From assembly GCA_024752435.1 (NCBI GenBank), contig CP103020.1, positions 1,426,001 to 1,490,000 on the forward strand: a DNA stretch of 64,000 bases. The letters run 5' to 3'. This document shows, piece after piece, positions 46,800 through 57,800 of the stretch; position 1 is the first letter of the stretch, and the number at the start of each line of letters is the position of its first letter. Position numbers and translations under genes: made by a program. The stretch is from Allantophomopsis cytisporea (Eukaryota; Ascomycota; Leotiomycetes; Phacidiales; Phacidiaceae). The notes below the pieces were generated by a model. It was not told where the DNA came from. It searched no databases and was given only the letters and a program-made list of their open reading frames with translations.

Positions 46800-47453
46800 T
46801 CACTTTCCATCATCCGGCAACATAAATCCCTCCAATTCCCTATCCAGCCACCTACAAACCTCTTCACTAACTCCCCTGAGAATCTTAACCGCCCCCACAC
46901 CCCCCATCCCTGTCCCGCTACTCATATTCGTCCTTACACTCTCCGCATCACTTCTATCGACCTCGGTGCCCGCCCGCGCCGCAAGCCCGTACTGCGGCTG
47001 CATAGTAAGACTGCCTACACGACTATTTGTCGTCGACCCATTATACGGACTTAGAGTAATACTCTTCGGCGCGCTCACATCGGAAGGTTCGAGGCCTGGA
47101 AGCGACGGCGTGGAAGGTGGGCCAAGAACGACAAGTAGGAGTTCACAGGTCAGCTGGCGGATGACCATCACGCCGTCACTGAGCTGGAGGGTGACGCTCT
47201 TGAGGTCGGACGTCGACGGAGAAGATACGTGTGCTGGGAGGGCGCTGTGAATTGTGCTGTCGGCACATAAGGGCGCGTATAAGGCCCACAGTTGGCTGGC
47301 GAGCGTGGCCTGTCGGCGGAGATGGCTGGATGGCAGCGTTGAGGACGAGGAGTGTAGGAAGCCGTTGGGGGATAGGAGGAGGAGCGATTGAATGTGCGGC
47401 GATTGGGTGCGCGATTGGTTTAAGAAGTGTGCGAGGGGGTTGGTGCGGAGCAT
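46800..47453 (-). CDS. LAMTOR2-like roadblock/LC7 protein
   Basis: 217 residues, single exon. The opening MLRTNPLAHFLNQ, the LLLLSPNGFLHSSS strand, the LASQLWALY helix and SVTLQLSDGVMVIRQLTCELLLVVLG align by eye with LAMTOR2/p14 (opening MLRPK, central SNIWAAY, then a strand-strand-helix block). LAMTOR2 is a Ragulator subunit that, as in the yeast EGO complex, anchors Rag GTPases on the vacuole or late endosome for TORC1 signalling. Compared with the roughly 125-residue animal protein, this one has an insertion before the last strands and a Ser/Gly-rich segment of about 70 residues before the final helix (ILRGVSEEVCRWLDRELEGFML). Both insertions look disordered. A different roadblock protein remains possible. 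Confidence 0.7.
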   Translation of the reverse strand: MLRTNPLAHFLNQSRTQSPHIQSLLLLSPNGFLHSSSSTLPSSHLRRQATLASQLWALYAPLCADSTIHSALPAHVSSPSTSDLKSVTLQLSDGVMVIRQLTCELLLVVLGPPSTPSLPGLEPSDVSAPKSITLSPYNGSTTNSRVGSLTMQPQYGLAARAGTEVDRSDAESVRTNMSSGTGMGGVGAVKILRGVSEEVCRWLDRELEGFMLPDDGK

Positions 47454-48465
47454 TGTGCGTGGTTATGATACCAGCATGTAGGTGAGGAGGGTTGCTTGTA
47501 GTGTAGATATGGTGGATAGATATCCTTATCACAGTGAGTTGGAGAAGCTCAATTGACTGGAGCTGAGCTGCTAGAAAGGTCGAACTGTTGTAAATGAGGT
47601 GGTAGAAGAGGTCTGGAGCACACAGAATTGTATTTGAGGCGGTGATGGTGTGGCTTTGTTATGGGCGTGGTGCGATAGGAAGTTGGAGCTCAGCTGAGAG
47701 ATCCATAAGGTAGGGTAGCTTAGCTCACCGGCGAGGCTACCACTTGTAATGCCTCGGTCAGTGCGCAATATGTGAGCCAGCTTGTGCCTTAGTCCATCAA
47801 AATGTCACGATACAGCTTATGGTAAGGTAGAATGATTCATTCAATTGATTGTAGTTGGAGTGCCTGGGCATAGAATACATTAGCCAATCTTTAACTTTGT
47901 GAGATCAATAAACTTACTTGTATCATCTAAAGTAATTTTTATCTAACTCTTTAAGAAGTTGTCCCCGTAATTACTCTTCTGTTTCTGGCTCTCCGTCTTT
48001 TCACTCTCATTTTCAGAATATGTTAGACAAACTCAATTGCTAGGAGGTTTTGACTGTAAGCAAGCCATTATGGAGAGACAGTGCAAACATAATTCTCTTT
48101 CTTAAAATTCACAGTGCAATGCAAGACTTAACCATGCTATGTGTGCTAATACTGTCCTTATAAAAAGCCCACTAGTATTTACCTCTTACTCAAAGCCTCT
48201 AATAAAATAGAGCATTGTTCAACTATCTTATCACCGCAATCTACTGACTGTTACTGTTCAAGCGTATGTCGCTATGTGTTTTGACCACAGGAGGAGCCAG
48301 ATAGAGCATGATATATATCAAGACACGAGGAGTAAGAGTCGAAGATAAACTTATAGTTTGGATTTCCGACTGAAGAAACTAAAAAACACACACATATGTA
48401 AGGCATGTTAGGGTAGATAGTATTTGTAAAAAAGGCTCAGTTCCTCGTTATTTATTGTTGTGCTG
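47454..48465. other. Intergenic, no supported gene
   Basis: Holds the promoter of the roadblock gene at the left. The remainder is AT-rich and stop-dense. Confidence 0.45.
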
Positions 48466-49218
48466 TCAAAAAGTGTTGAAATATGAGTGCACAATACACT
48501 TGACATTGCCGGCACAGAAAACCTGATTTGGCGATTCTGATAAAACCTCCACTTGAATACAGTGGCCCATCCATGTGCCTTCATGGAGGAATTTGCAGGA
48601 GCCATTCGTAACGCCGGATGTATATAGATTGATAGCATACTTCTCGACTGCAGTCTCGATCTCGCTCAATATCATCGTTGTGGCGCACTTTGATCCCGTA
48701 GCAGTGGCCTTGTAAACGTAGCCTTCATGGAATTTATCATCCAACTCAGTACCATAGATGAGAGTGCAAGAGTTGGAACTCGAATTGAACTTCGTCTTCG
48801 GGGGTTATACTGCCATAGAGGTCAACTGTCGCGTTTCCTGCGATGTCTACCAATGCCCCTGCTCCTACTGCCGTATATACGGCCACTACAGCATCGATTG
48901 TGTTTTGCCTATCTCGAATTATCCATCAAACCTTCTGGAGCACAGCCAAAGACAAAGATTGCACGATCGTCTCTTCCGAGGTGTCAAAACCCACGGTGGC
49001 AGCTAGTTGAACCTTAGCCAAAGTTGCGATAAGCCAATAAGCCAAAAGAACCCGAATCATTTTGTCGGAGTTGTCCAGTGACCACTTGCCAGCCAAATCA
49101 CAACCGCTGATAAGAATGTTGTGAAAGTTGCTGCTGCAACTGCTGCAAGCACAAAGTCGTTATGGAACATGGTAACGAATTGAGGCGAATCAGAATTTGT
49201 TGATGAGAAGCTGTCCAT
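48466..49218 (-). pseudogene. Broken gene for a small membrane/secreted protein
   Basis: Three protein-like segments lie in series on the minus strand. (a) 49218-49057 is a 53-codon ORF with a hydrophobic helix (FVLAAVAAATFTTFLSAVVIWLA). (b) Overlapping its stop as ATGA, 49060 opens a signal-peptide-like frame (MIRVLLAYWLIATLAKV) that reaches a TGA after about 43 codons, yet the same frame stays protein-like beyond it (VGAGALVDIAGNATVDLYGSI). (c) A shift of frame then leads to NSCTLIYGTELDD and an open stretch ending at 48466. No GT-AG pair of acceptable length repairs the TGA. The simplest reading is a decayed gene with one nonsense change and one frameshift. Family not recognised. Unrecognised introns are the alternative. 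Confidence 0.4.
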
Positions 49219-50038
49219 CTTGCGATATGGGGGTACGTACTCAGACTTAGGTTCAAAGCCGTACTTACCTTATATTTTTATATCTACTTCAAAGATAGAG
49301 ACAGATCGAATTGTCTTTGCTCACCTAGACTAGTAAATAAAAACCCCCAACATGAGATTTCTACTCTCAGGTTCACTACTCGAGTAATCAGATCTCTAAA
49401 TATGCTAACTCGGCATTGCGGCTTTCCCATCGAGGTTGCATATCGATGTAAGCGAGTTGTTGATGTTCTACTTGCCGGCTCTGTCGAGAGTGTAAAGAAT
49501 GCGTCTGGATAAGCCGATACCTTCCAAACTTATGAAGACTGTAAGCCTCTCAGTTATTGATATGAATAGCGTTTGCTTTATTATTGATGTATATGTCGTT
49601 GTGTCAGGACTTCAAGACTTGAAAAGAAGTCGACTAAAAACTCCAGTCGTCCTGCGGAAATTTGCGCTCGTTGCGAGATACGGGGTCCTTGAATGAAAAA
49701 ATGCGCGTACGTAGTTGAAAGACACAAATCTTGTGCAAGTCATAGAAGAATTATGATAGAGAGATCGCATTGTCTACTGGAAAGAAATATGAAACTAACA
49801 GTCAAGATGTGATTTATTGAACGTTTGGAGAAAAAGAACAATCCATCTCATAGCACAACTCTCTTTAATATGCATTGTTATGATCGGCTCTTATTCCGTC
49901 CTCGAAGTGCCTTCAAGCTTAAGTTCAAGCTCCACACGTCATAGCCGAGGGGTCAGGAAGTCGTGTGCATCATAAGCCGTAAGTGGTGGTGAACTCGAGA
50001 AATCTATACTCTTCCTTCAATCACTACAAATTCAATTC
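49219..50038. other. Intergenic: glyoxalase promoter region
   Basis: No coding exon is supported. The segment contains the glyoxalase promoter and probably the 5' UTR. Confidence 0.45.
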
Positions 50039-51391
50039 ATGAATTCTTTCCGCTTACTCCAAAGAACCTTTCGACCGAATCTTTTACAGACAAGTATAGT
50101 CAGTTCAAGTCAGTGAAACATGTTTTTCAGCTTGGTTTTAATCATTGTCCAGCTGCGAATTGTGTACTGATTTTTTGGAATAGCTAGCAGACCATACGCA
50201 ACCGCAGCCATGTCTACTGATTTGAAGACCTACAAGTTCAATCACTCGATGTAAGCTGATATTGCATCTCGAGTTTTGAGCCTTTGCTAAATCTTCCAGG
50301 ATTCGAGTGAAAGACCCAAAGGAATCAGGTATGCTCCAGTTCGATATATTACCTCCAATTAATATAGGAATTCAATTTAATATTCCTTATAGTTAAGTTC
50401 TATGAGTTCCTTGGGATGAAGATGATTCGCAAGATCGAGCAACCAGAAGCCAAATTCGATCTCTACTTCATGGGTTTCGACTCACCAAAGGCCACCTCCC
50501 ACGGCAACCACTTCAGTGACCGCGAAGGCCTTATTGAATTGACCCACAACTATGGTACCGAGGACGACCCAAACTACAAGATCGCCAATGGAAATAGTGA
50601 GCCAGGAAAGGGATTCGGACACACCTGTATTAGTGTTGATAATATTCAGGCTGCGTGCCAGAGACTTGAGGATGCTGGATATAAGTTTCAGAAGAAATTG
50701 ACGGATGGACGCATGCGCAGCATTGCTTTTGCCCTGGATCCGGATGGTTACTGGGTTGAGATTATTGGTCAGAATCCAGTTGATAAGACTGAGGGTATCA
50801 AGACCACTGATCTCGAGACTTACCGTATGGTAAGTTATATCAGGGTATCTTCTTGTGATTTATGCTGATCTTTCTTACAGAACCACACTATGATCCGCGT
50901 TAAGGACCATGAGAAGTCATTGAAGTTCTATCAAGAAGTTCTAGGGATGACTCTTATGCGCACAAGCGAAAACAAGGATGCAAACTTCAACCTTTATTTC
51001 CTTGGTTATCCTGGAAGCAAGGGTGTTCCAACTGCATCGGCAAATGGTGTTAACCCAACTGCTGATCGCGAGGGCCTCTTGGAGTTAACCTGGAACTACG
51101 GAACAGAGAAGGACGAAAGCTTCAAGTACCACAATGGTAACGACGAGCCACAAGGATTTGGACATATCTGTGAGTTGCACAACGCTGTAAACGAGACTCA
51201 ACTAACCGCGAACAGGTGTCTCCGTTGATGATCTTGATGCCGCCTGCAAGCGCTTTGAGGAACAGGGCGTCAACTGGAAGAAGCGCTTGACTGACGGACG
51301 CATGAAGAATGTAGCCTTTGTCCTTGATCCTGATCAATATTGGATCGAGGTCATCCAAAATGAGAAGCTTAAGGGCCGCGCCAACTGGTAG
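50039..51391 (+). CDS. glo1: Glyoxalase I (two-domain lactoylglutathione lyase)
   Basis: Converts the methylglyoxal-glutathione hemithioacetal to S-lactoylglutathione. Six exons (50039-50093, 50184-50250, 50300-50328, 50393-50829, 50881-51169, 51216-51391) close in frame to give 350 residues. Two tandem glyoxalase domains repeat the same elements: NHSMIRVKD and NHTMIRVKD (metal His), EGLIELTHNYGTE and EGLLELTWNYGTE (metal Glu), GFGHTCISV and GFGHICVSV, and DPDGYWVEI and DPDQYWIEV. This is the monomeric, duplicated form known in yeast. Exons 1-2 encode a basic leader (MNSFRLLQRTFRPNLLQT ... RPYATAA) that looks like a mitochondrial presequence, followed by an internal ATG at 50210 that would start a cytosolic form. 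The last two residues before the stop are Asn and Trp. Confidence 0.95.
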
Positions 51392-51869
51392 GTTGTGGTC
51401 AATATATTTCGCTACGTGTACATGCATCAGTAGGATTTTTCGAGAAACAATGAAATGCCTTATCTCCCCTTCATTCAACGTGAAATCATGTACAAGCATC
51501 GCAAACGTGCAGCGGGAGTGCCCTTGGTGGCGGGGTAATTGCGGTAGCTCAATGTGGGGAAGCGGGGGTGGCTTGATATCTGCTGACGATACTGCGTACA
51601 TGCAGACAATAAATGCAAGACTGCACGAGGTAACGGTGCATCTGCATACAGCAAGAACAACACACCGCTTATTCAGAATAGCCTATAACTTGCTTGAGAA
51701 GTAATTCTAAGTGAGTTATATAACTTCCTAGTGCCTGTTCAGAGTCGTTCGCCTCGAAACTTGACACAAATCACTTACTATTTTCAGGGTTTCCCAGCTG
51801 TCACTTATCAAAAATTACAAGAATAGAGACATAACTGAAGATCAAGCTCCGAGCTGAAACGTTCTAAAA
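51392..51869. other. Intergenic between glyoxalase and 3-PGDH genes
   Basis: About 480 bp with no gene. It holds the glyoxalase 3' end and the dehydrogenase promoter. Confidence 0.5.
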
Positions 51870-53597
51870 ATGATACCAAACGGTTCCACCACAAAAGGGA
51901 ACGGAAACGAGAATGCCAGACCCAAAGTCTTAATTCCGGAAAAGCTTTCCCCAGACGGCATCGCCCTCCTCCAACAACAACTTGATGTTACCGAAGTCGA
52001 TAACCCCACCCCCACCTCGCTCTCCTCCCTACTTGCTCCTTATTCCGCCCTGATCATTCGCTCTGAAACAAAAGTGACCCGCGATCTGCTCTCCCGTGCC
52101 CCTGCCCTCCGCGTCGTGGCACGTGCTGGCGTTGGCGTCGACAATATCGACGTAGAAGCCTGCACAGCCGCCGGAGTCATAGTGGTTAATTCACCATCAG
52201 GCAACATTGTCGCGGCAGCCGAGCACACAATCACGCTCCTGCTCGCCACGGCACGGAATATCAGCGCTGGGAATACATCGTTACGGGCCGGCGAATGGAA
52301 GCGCGGTCCATTAGTAGGTGTGGAGGTGAGCAACAAGACGCTGGGAATTGTAGGCCTGGGAAAGGTGGGTTTGAAGGTTGCTCGCATGGCGACTGGTCTT
52401 GGCATGAAGGTTCTGGCACTTGATCCCTATGCCAGTCCTGAGATCGCGGCTGCTGCGAATGTCGGCCTGGTTAAAGACTTGCAGAGTCTTCTGCCTGTGT
52501 CTGATTTCCTGACTGTGCATACGCCACTGATCGCAAGTACCATGGGCCTCATCGGCGAGAAGGAGCTGAGCAGCATGAAGCCATCCGCACGCATCTTGAA
52601 TGTTGCGCGAGGCGGCGTGGTCGACGAAGCCGCGCTGCTGGCTGCTCTTGAAAAGGGGACGATAGCCGGTGCGGGGCTCGACGTCTTCACGAGCGAGCCG
52701 CCACTGAAGGAAAGCGTAGCTGCAAAACTTGTTGCGCATCCGAAGGTAGTAGCGACGCCACATCTCGGTGCATCGACCGTTGAGGCACAAGAGAATGTTA
52801 GCATCGATGTGTGCACACAAGTGATCAAGATTCTTCGGGGGGAGTTCCCAACGTCAGCCGTCAATGCGCCTCTAATTCTTCCGGAGGAGTACCGCAAGCT
52901 GCAGCCGTTCGTGAGGCTGGTTGAACGGATGGGTAGTCTGTATACGCAGCATTTTGGTGGGAGAGGTGGTGGGAAGGTATTTGAGATGGTGTATGAGGGG
53001 GAGCTAGCAAGCATTTCGAACACGAGACCACTCTTTGCGGCGCTGGTTAAAGGGCTTGTTGGCACGATTTCGGAGGGTGGTGGGCGTGATGTTAATATAG
53101 TCAATGCCGCGCTCATCGCAAAGGAGAAGGGCATTGTCATTAATGAGAGCCACAAGAGGGACGAGGGACACTTAACGTATGCAAGTTTGGTAACTTTACG
53201 CGCTACAACGATTGCTACAGGGACGCTTCCTGAACAGAGTGGTGCCAGGGATGAGCTGATCATTTCAGGATATTGTTCGGGCTCGTCCATTCATATCTCG
53301 AGACTAGATCGATTTGCTACGAACTTTGTGCCTGAAGGGACGTTGATTATTGCACGAAACTATGACAGGCCGGGGAAGATTGGGCGTGTGGGCACAGTGC
53401 TGGGAAAGAGGGATGTGAATATCAGGTTCATGGGCGTTGGGGGCTTGGATGTGGGTGTTGATGGCAAGGAGGTGGAAACAGCGGGAAGACATGAGGCGCT
53501 GATGATTTTGGGCGTCGATGGTGAGGTCACTGCTGAAGTTGTCAAAGAACTTGCTGCTGAGGAGGGAATTTTAGATGTTAGTCTTATTCAGTTGTAA
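51870..53597 (+). CDS. D-3-phosphoglycerate dehydrogenase (long, ASB + ACT form)
   Basis: First step of serine synthesis: 3-phosphoglycerate plus NAD to 3-phosphohydroxypyruvate. Intronless, 575 residues. The substrate-binding part starts at KVLIPEKLSPDG (about 19). The NAD Rossmann motif GLGKVG is at 162-167, and the catalytic set is Arg247 (NVARGG), Glu276 (SEPP) and His298 (TPHLGAST). An intervening (ASB) domain spans about 330-480. A C-terminal ACT domain (about 495-575, GTLIIARNYDRPGKIGRVG) suggests serine or other amino-acid regulation. This is the long type known from bacteria and animals rather than the shorter yeast Ser3/Ser33 layout. It starts 478 bp after the glyoxalase stop on the same strand, but each gene has its own promoter space. 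Confidence 0.94.
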   Translation: MIPNGSTTKGNGNENARPKVLIPEKLSPDGIALLQQQLDVTEVDNPTPTSLSSLLAPYSALIIRSETKVTRDLLSRAPALRVVARAGVGVDNIDVEACTAAGVIVVNSPSGNIVAAAEHTITLLLATARNISAGNTSLRAGEWKRGPLVGVEVSNKTLGIVGLGKVGLKVARMATGLGMKVLALDPYASPEIAAAANVGLVKDLQSLLPVSDFLTVHTPLIASTMGLIGEKELSSMKPSARILNVARGGVVDEAALLAALEKGTIAGAGLDVFTSEPPLKESVAAKLVAHPKVVATPHLGASTVEAQENVSIDVCTQVIKILRGEFPTSAVNAPLILPEEYRKLQPFVRLVERMGSLYTQHFGGRGGGKVFEMVYEGELASISNTRPLFAALVKGLVGTISEGGGRDVNIVNAALIAKEKGIVINESHKRDEGHLTYASLVTLRATTIATGTLPEQSGARDELIISGYCSGSSIHISRLDRFATNFVPEGTLIIARNYDRPGKIGRVGTVLGKRDVNIRFMGVGGLDVGVDGKEVETAGRHEALMILGVDGEVTAEVVKELAAEEGILDVSLIQL

Positions 53598-53806
53598 GAG
53601 TGTTCTTAGGCATATTAGTTCAACGTACTATGGGTAGATGTGCATCTATTTCAACAATATGATAGCGCATATACAATAAGGTCGCATTACTCACAGAAAG
53701 CTTCGGTCAACATTGGAATTCTCATGGACTCAAAGCGCCACAAGAGCCATGAGATGGAGTGAAACTCATGATGCAATGAAGGAAAAAACAGAAAGACCAA
53801 AAAAGA

Positions 53807-53960
53807 GTTGCCCGGGGCGAGAATCGAACCGGCAAAAGATCAATGAGTAAGAGAGTGCAGTCTCGTATCTTATTGCAGAAAACCTGCAGGCTTTGCTTTC
53901 CGTGTACTTACCAATTCTAAGTTTTGGAAGGAGGGGGAATTGACCACTGCACCAGTCAAC
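53807..53960 (-). tRNA. tRNA-like element: A box and B box with a long insert, probably a pseudogene
   Basis: The minus strand has a good A box (TGGTGCAGTGG) and, about 100 nt further on, a B box (GGTTCGATTC), followed by CTCGC and a T6 run typical of a Pol III terminator. The spacing implies an insert of roughly 80 nt in or after the anticodon loop. CTTCCAA after the D-arm could be an anticodon loop (UCC, Gly), but the 3' half of its stem is not found. The acceptor strands pair poorly and the T stem has a mismatch. A decayed tRNA is therefore more likely than an intron-containing functional one. Confidence 0.33.
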
Positions 53961-54030
53961 CTTAGAAATTGCAAACATTGGGCTTGTTTGGTCATATATA
54001 ACTGTTACGAAGAGGAAGGTGAGCTGAAGT

Positions 54031-54100
54031 GAAAGTGAATGAAAGTGAATGAAAGTGAATGAAAGTGAATGAAAGTGAGTAAAACTAAACGAAAGTGAAA
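54031..54100. repeat. 10-bp tandem repeat GAAAGTGAAT
   Basis: Five near-perfect direct copies of GAAAGTGAAT run from about 54031 to 54080, followed by decayed copies (GAAAGTGAGT, then GAAAGTGAAA after an interruption). It sits in noncoding sequence next to the tRNA-like element. Confidence 0.9.
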
Positions 54101-54885
54101 ACTACTTAGCCAGTATCATCCTAATGTTCACTTACCTCCACATACGCACCCAATTTTGTTAAACTGAGAGAAAACTCACTGAAGGGTTCAAAGTAAATCT
54201 AGGACTTGCTAAAGATGTCTTCGTGAACACACATCTTGCACTTGATAAGGTCGAGTATTATGGGTCATCTGGCTATCATGTTGCTTCTCAAGCATCATTA
54301 TCACGATCCCAAGATCGTCATATGCCTCATAGGCATATAAGAACATGCAGAATGCTGTCTCTTAGCTAATACCTTTGTCATCATTATCCATCTCATCAAC
54401 GCTTATCTGTGACTCACCGCATATAACACAAGCCCAAGAAAGATATATCACAACATTTTCAACACAAATCAAATGAATTAAAAGATCCATTGTCACCAAA
54501 TGCACCTCAAGACTATGCATGTCATACAAGACAGCGAAGAAAAGGCAGTGAATATATAAATGGCACGAGGCCATCCACCTCATTTTGTGATACAACCCAG
54601 CAATACCATGCCATGCATCTGTCAAAATCAAATTTCACCAGAAACAAAAATCACTAGAAGAAAGAGAAAACAAGGAGGAAAAGAGGCGGTAGTAAGTATA
54701 GGAGAAGTTAATGATCATCATAAAACCACCAAAAAGTACATTTTAGTCATTCTCACTGACCCAGTTTGCCCATCAAAGAAAATAAAAATAAAAACAAGAT
54801 CCCCTCCCCATATCTACCACCCCGGATTTTTTGTTTTGGTCATCACCATTCCACTCTTCCGAGATCCATTACACAAATCAGCTCA

Positions 54886-57800
54886 TCATGAGCGATTAGC
54901 GTTGGAAGAACCCTCACGAACAGCCTCCAAGATCAAAGTCTTGGCCTTCTCAACACCATCTGCAGAGCCGGAGATCTCAATAGCTTCACCAGCCTGGTCC
55001 CTTGGCACCTGGACCTTGCAGCCAGTTTGCTTGCGGATGTTGTTGACCTTGCTTCCGCCCTGACCAATAACATAACGATAAGTGCGTGGGTCTGGAAGAA
55101 CGAGGTAGCCAGTGGTGTCGTGCTTCAACGCCTGCTCGATGGCAGCCGCGAGTTGAGCACGAGCTTTCTCAATGTTCTCTGGGGAACCACGGAGAACCCA
55201 TGGGATTTCACCCTCGAACTCTGGACCAGTGGCGCCGGAGCTAATGACGTTCCAGGAGTGGGAGTCAGCAGCAGCATCCTGATCATCAGTGATGAGAGGA
55301 AGATCACCACCGTTAGCGCGAGTGTTGGATGGTGCCGATGATTTTGGAGGAACCTCAGCACCGGCGTGCTCGACGGTCACCTGGAGGTTGTTGCGCAACT
55401 TGCGGAAGAACTGGCCATTGTCGGAGATGGTGTGGTGGATGTTCTTTGGAACCTGAACGGTCTCACCCGGCTGCTCCTTTGTGATCTCAGTGATGTGGGC
55501 TACAGCCTTCTCAACATCGGCTGGCTGACCAGTAACCTTGACATCAGTTGAACTGCTACCCTGGCGTGGGACGTCAATCGAAACGTTGAACTTGGTTTCC
55601 AAGCTTCGCTTGTTGTCACCACCACGGCCAATGAGGGAGCGGTGCTTGCTAGATGCCACATCGATTTTCTCAGTAACCTGGCTGTCTCTCTGAGATGCAA
55701 TTTCTTGCATAGCAGCGACAATCTTGTCAACAACTTCCTGGGTACCCTCAACCTTGATGGTGTTACCCTCAGAGCCTGAGCGTGGGAATTGAACAGTGCG
55801 AGTCTGATCACGTCCCTCAGCAGATCCTCCAGCCTTAATAATGATATCACGAAGGTTAGAGCCTAAAACATGAATTAGCATTTCTCATTTGATTTGATGG
55901 AAAAACAACTCACCTTGGGATCCGATCAAAGCACTGTGGTGCTTGCGGTCAATATCAATTGTCTTGGTGACTGTCTTGTCAAAGATAGCCTTCTTCTCCT
56001 CGATCAACTTCTTAGCCTGTGCAACCTGGGTCTTGGTACCGCGGATCTGGATCTCAACGTTGCCAGATGGCTCCTTGATATCGCGAGCATTTGGAACGTC
56101 GATTCTAGCACCAGTAGTCTGTCGAAGTGCTTCCATCTCACTACCGCGCTGGCCCATGAGAGATGGAATCTGGCTTTGCTGAACAACAACAGTGGCAGTG
56201 TTCGAATTGTCCTTCAAGTATTGGAGAAGGGAGAGGATCTCATCTCTAGCCTCATCCGCGCCCTTCTTTGGACCTCTGACGCTGACTTCATCCTCGGCTT
56301 GTTGACGACCAGCCTTACGACCGGCATCGCTAGCGTCATCCGCGATAGACTCATCCTTACCAGGCTTAGCAGTTCTTGGGAAGTGAATATCAACGGCGTA
56401 TCGGCTCTCAAGCTTCTTGATCTGGTTTCCTTGGGCACCGATGAGCTCACGGTGGTACTTTGGCTCAACCTTGAGGACGTAAGTGACCTCATCCGCCCAG
56501 GCTCTGCCGAGGGAGCTGATGTGTGACTTAGCAGCCTCAGCCTTAGCCTTTGGACCCTTGAGCTCGACCTTACCGTCGTTGACCTGGATATCCACGTCAA
56601 ACTTCTCACGCAATTCCTTGATGCGAGCACCTTGCTTTCCAATGAGCTGGTTGGCATGCTTCTGTGGGAAATCGAAGCTGAGAGTGAAGCCGCGCTCCTT
56701 CTCGTCCTCCTTCTCCTGTTCAACCCAAGCGGACATCTTTTCAGCCAAACTCTCAACGGACGACGTTGGTCCACGTAGAGAGACGGTGGTACCGCTTGCC
56801 TCAATGCGAACTGGGATCTCGCCCGCAGGAGCCTTAGCCTGTTCGCCCTTGACGAATTTGCGGAGCTTCTCGTGGAACTTAAGTGGGACTTCGAGATCAC
56901 GCTGGCTAAGCTCAGATTGCTGGCTGATGAGTTCCAAGATGTGCTTGCGAGCTTCGTTCAAACCCTGCTGGAAGGCCTTGACGTCATCTTTACTTGGCTG
57001 TGTTCGGGGAACCTCGTAGTCGGAAGAAGTGGCAGCTGGACCCTCGAAAACCAAGAGGACAGGCGAAGCTCGGTCAGACTCATCTGGGATGATCAACTGA
57101 ACACCGTAGTCCTCTCTGAGCTTTGGAGTAGCAGTGGAGCGAAGATGTTGGTGGAAGAAGGGGTCAACATCAACATTAGCCATTCTTGATGGAGGATGTC
57201 CATTGACGATGTTTGTGATTTCGGTACGTGCACGAAGACCACTCTTGCCATCTCTGGAGTACAGCTCCCATGGAGCTGGACCACCTTGCAAGATTGGAGC
57301 AACGTTGATATGTGCGTCGTAAGCCTTCTCAAGTCTCTGGATCTCACGGCGCTGCTGCAAGTATCTGGTAAGGTTACGAGCGTGGCGTGCGTCATTAGCG
57401 TGTTGTCTTGCGATATCAATGTTGGTCAAGTTCATGCTGGTAGCCAAATCCATAACCTTATCAGCACCTCCATCAACCAAATCCGCAGGACCAATAATGG
57501 TAATAACCTCATCGTCGCTTCCGCTTGGCAAGATTACAGCACAGCCAGTCTCGGCGAAGAACTCATGAATTGGAACTCCACGCTCACCAATGACGAATTG
57601 GTGGCGACCCTTCTCGATTGCATGTTGCTGGAGAACAAGGTTCTGTCTGAGTTCTTGAACTTGACGCTCGATCTCAGCGCGAGCCTGTTGTACAGCCGCT
57701 CTATCACCCTGGAGGGTAATGTAGTTACCGTCAGCAGCAGGAAGGAAGTTAGGTTGTTGTCCTGGAGCTGCCTGTGGAGGAGCTTGTCGCTTCCAAGTGT

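Larger units (their letters stand above)
53598..54885. other. Tail-to-tail intergenic region with tRNA-like remnant and tandem repeat
   Basis: Lies between 3-PGDH and the Scp160-like gene. Apart from the tRNA-like element and the 10-bp repeat listed separately, no coding signal is seen. The right part is the 3' flank of the KH-domain gene. Confidence 0.5.

Noticed and set aside
52427..53290. 287-codon minus-strand ORF inside 3-PGDH
   Set aside because: Antisense shadow of a GC-rich, well-identified dehydrogenase gene.
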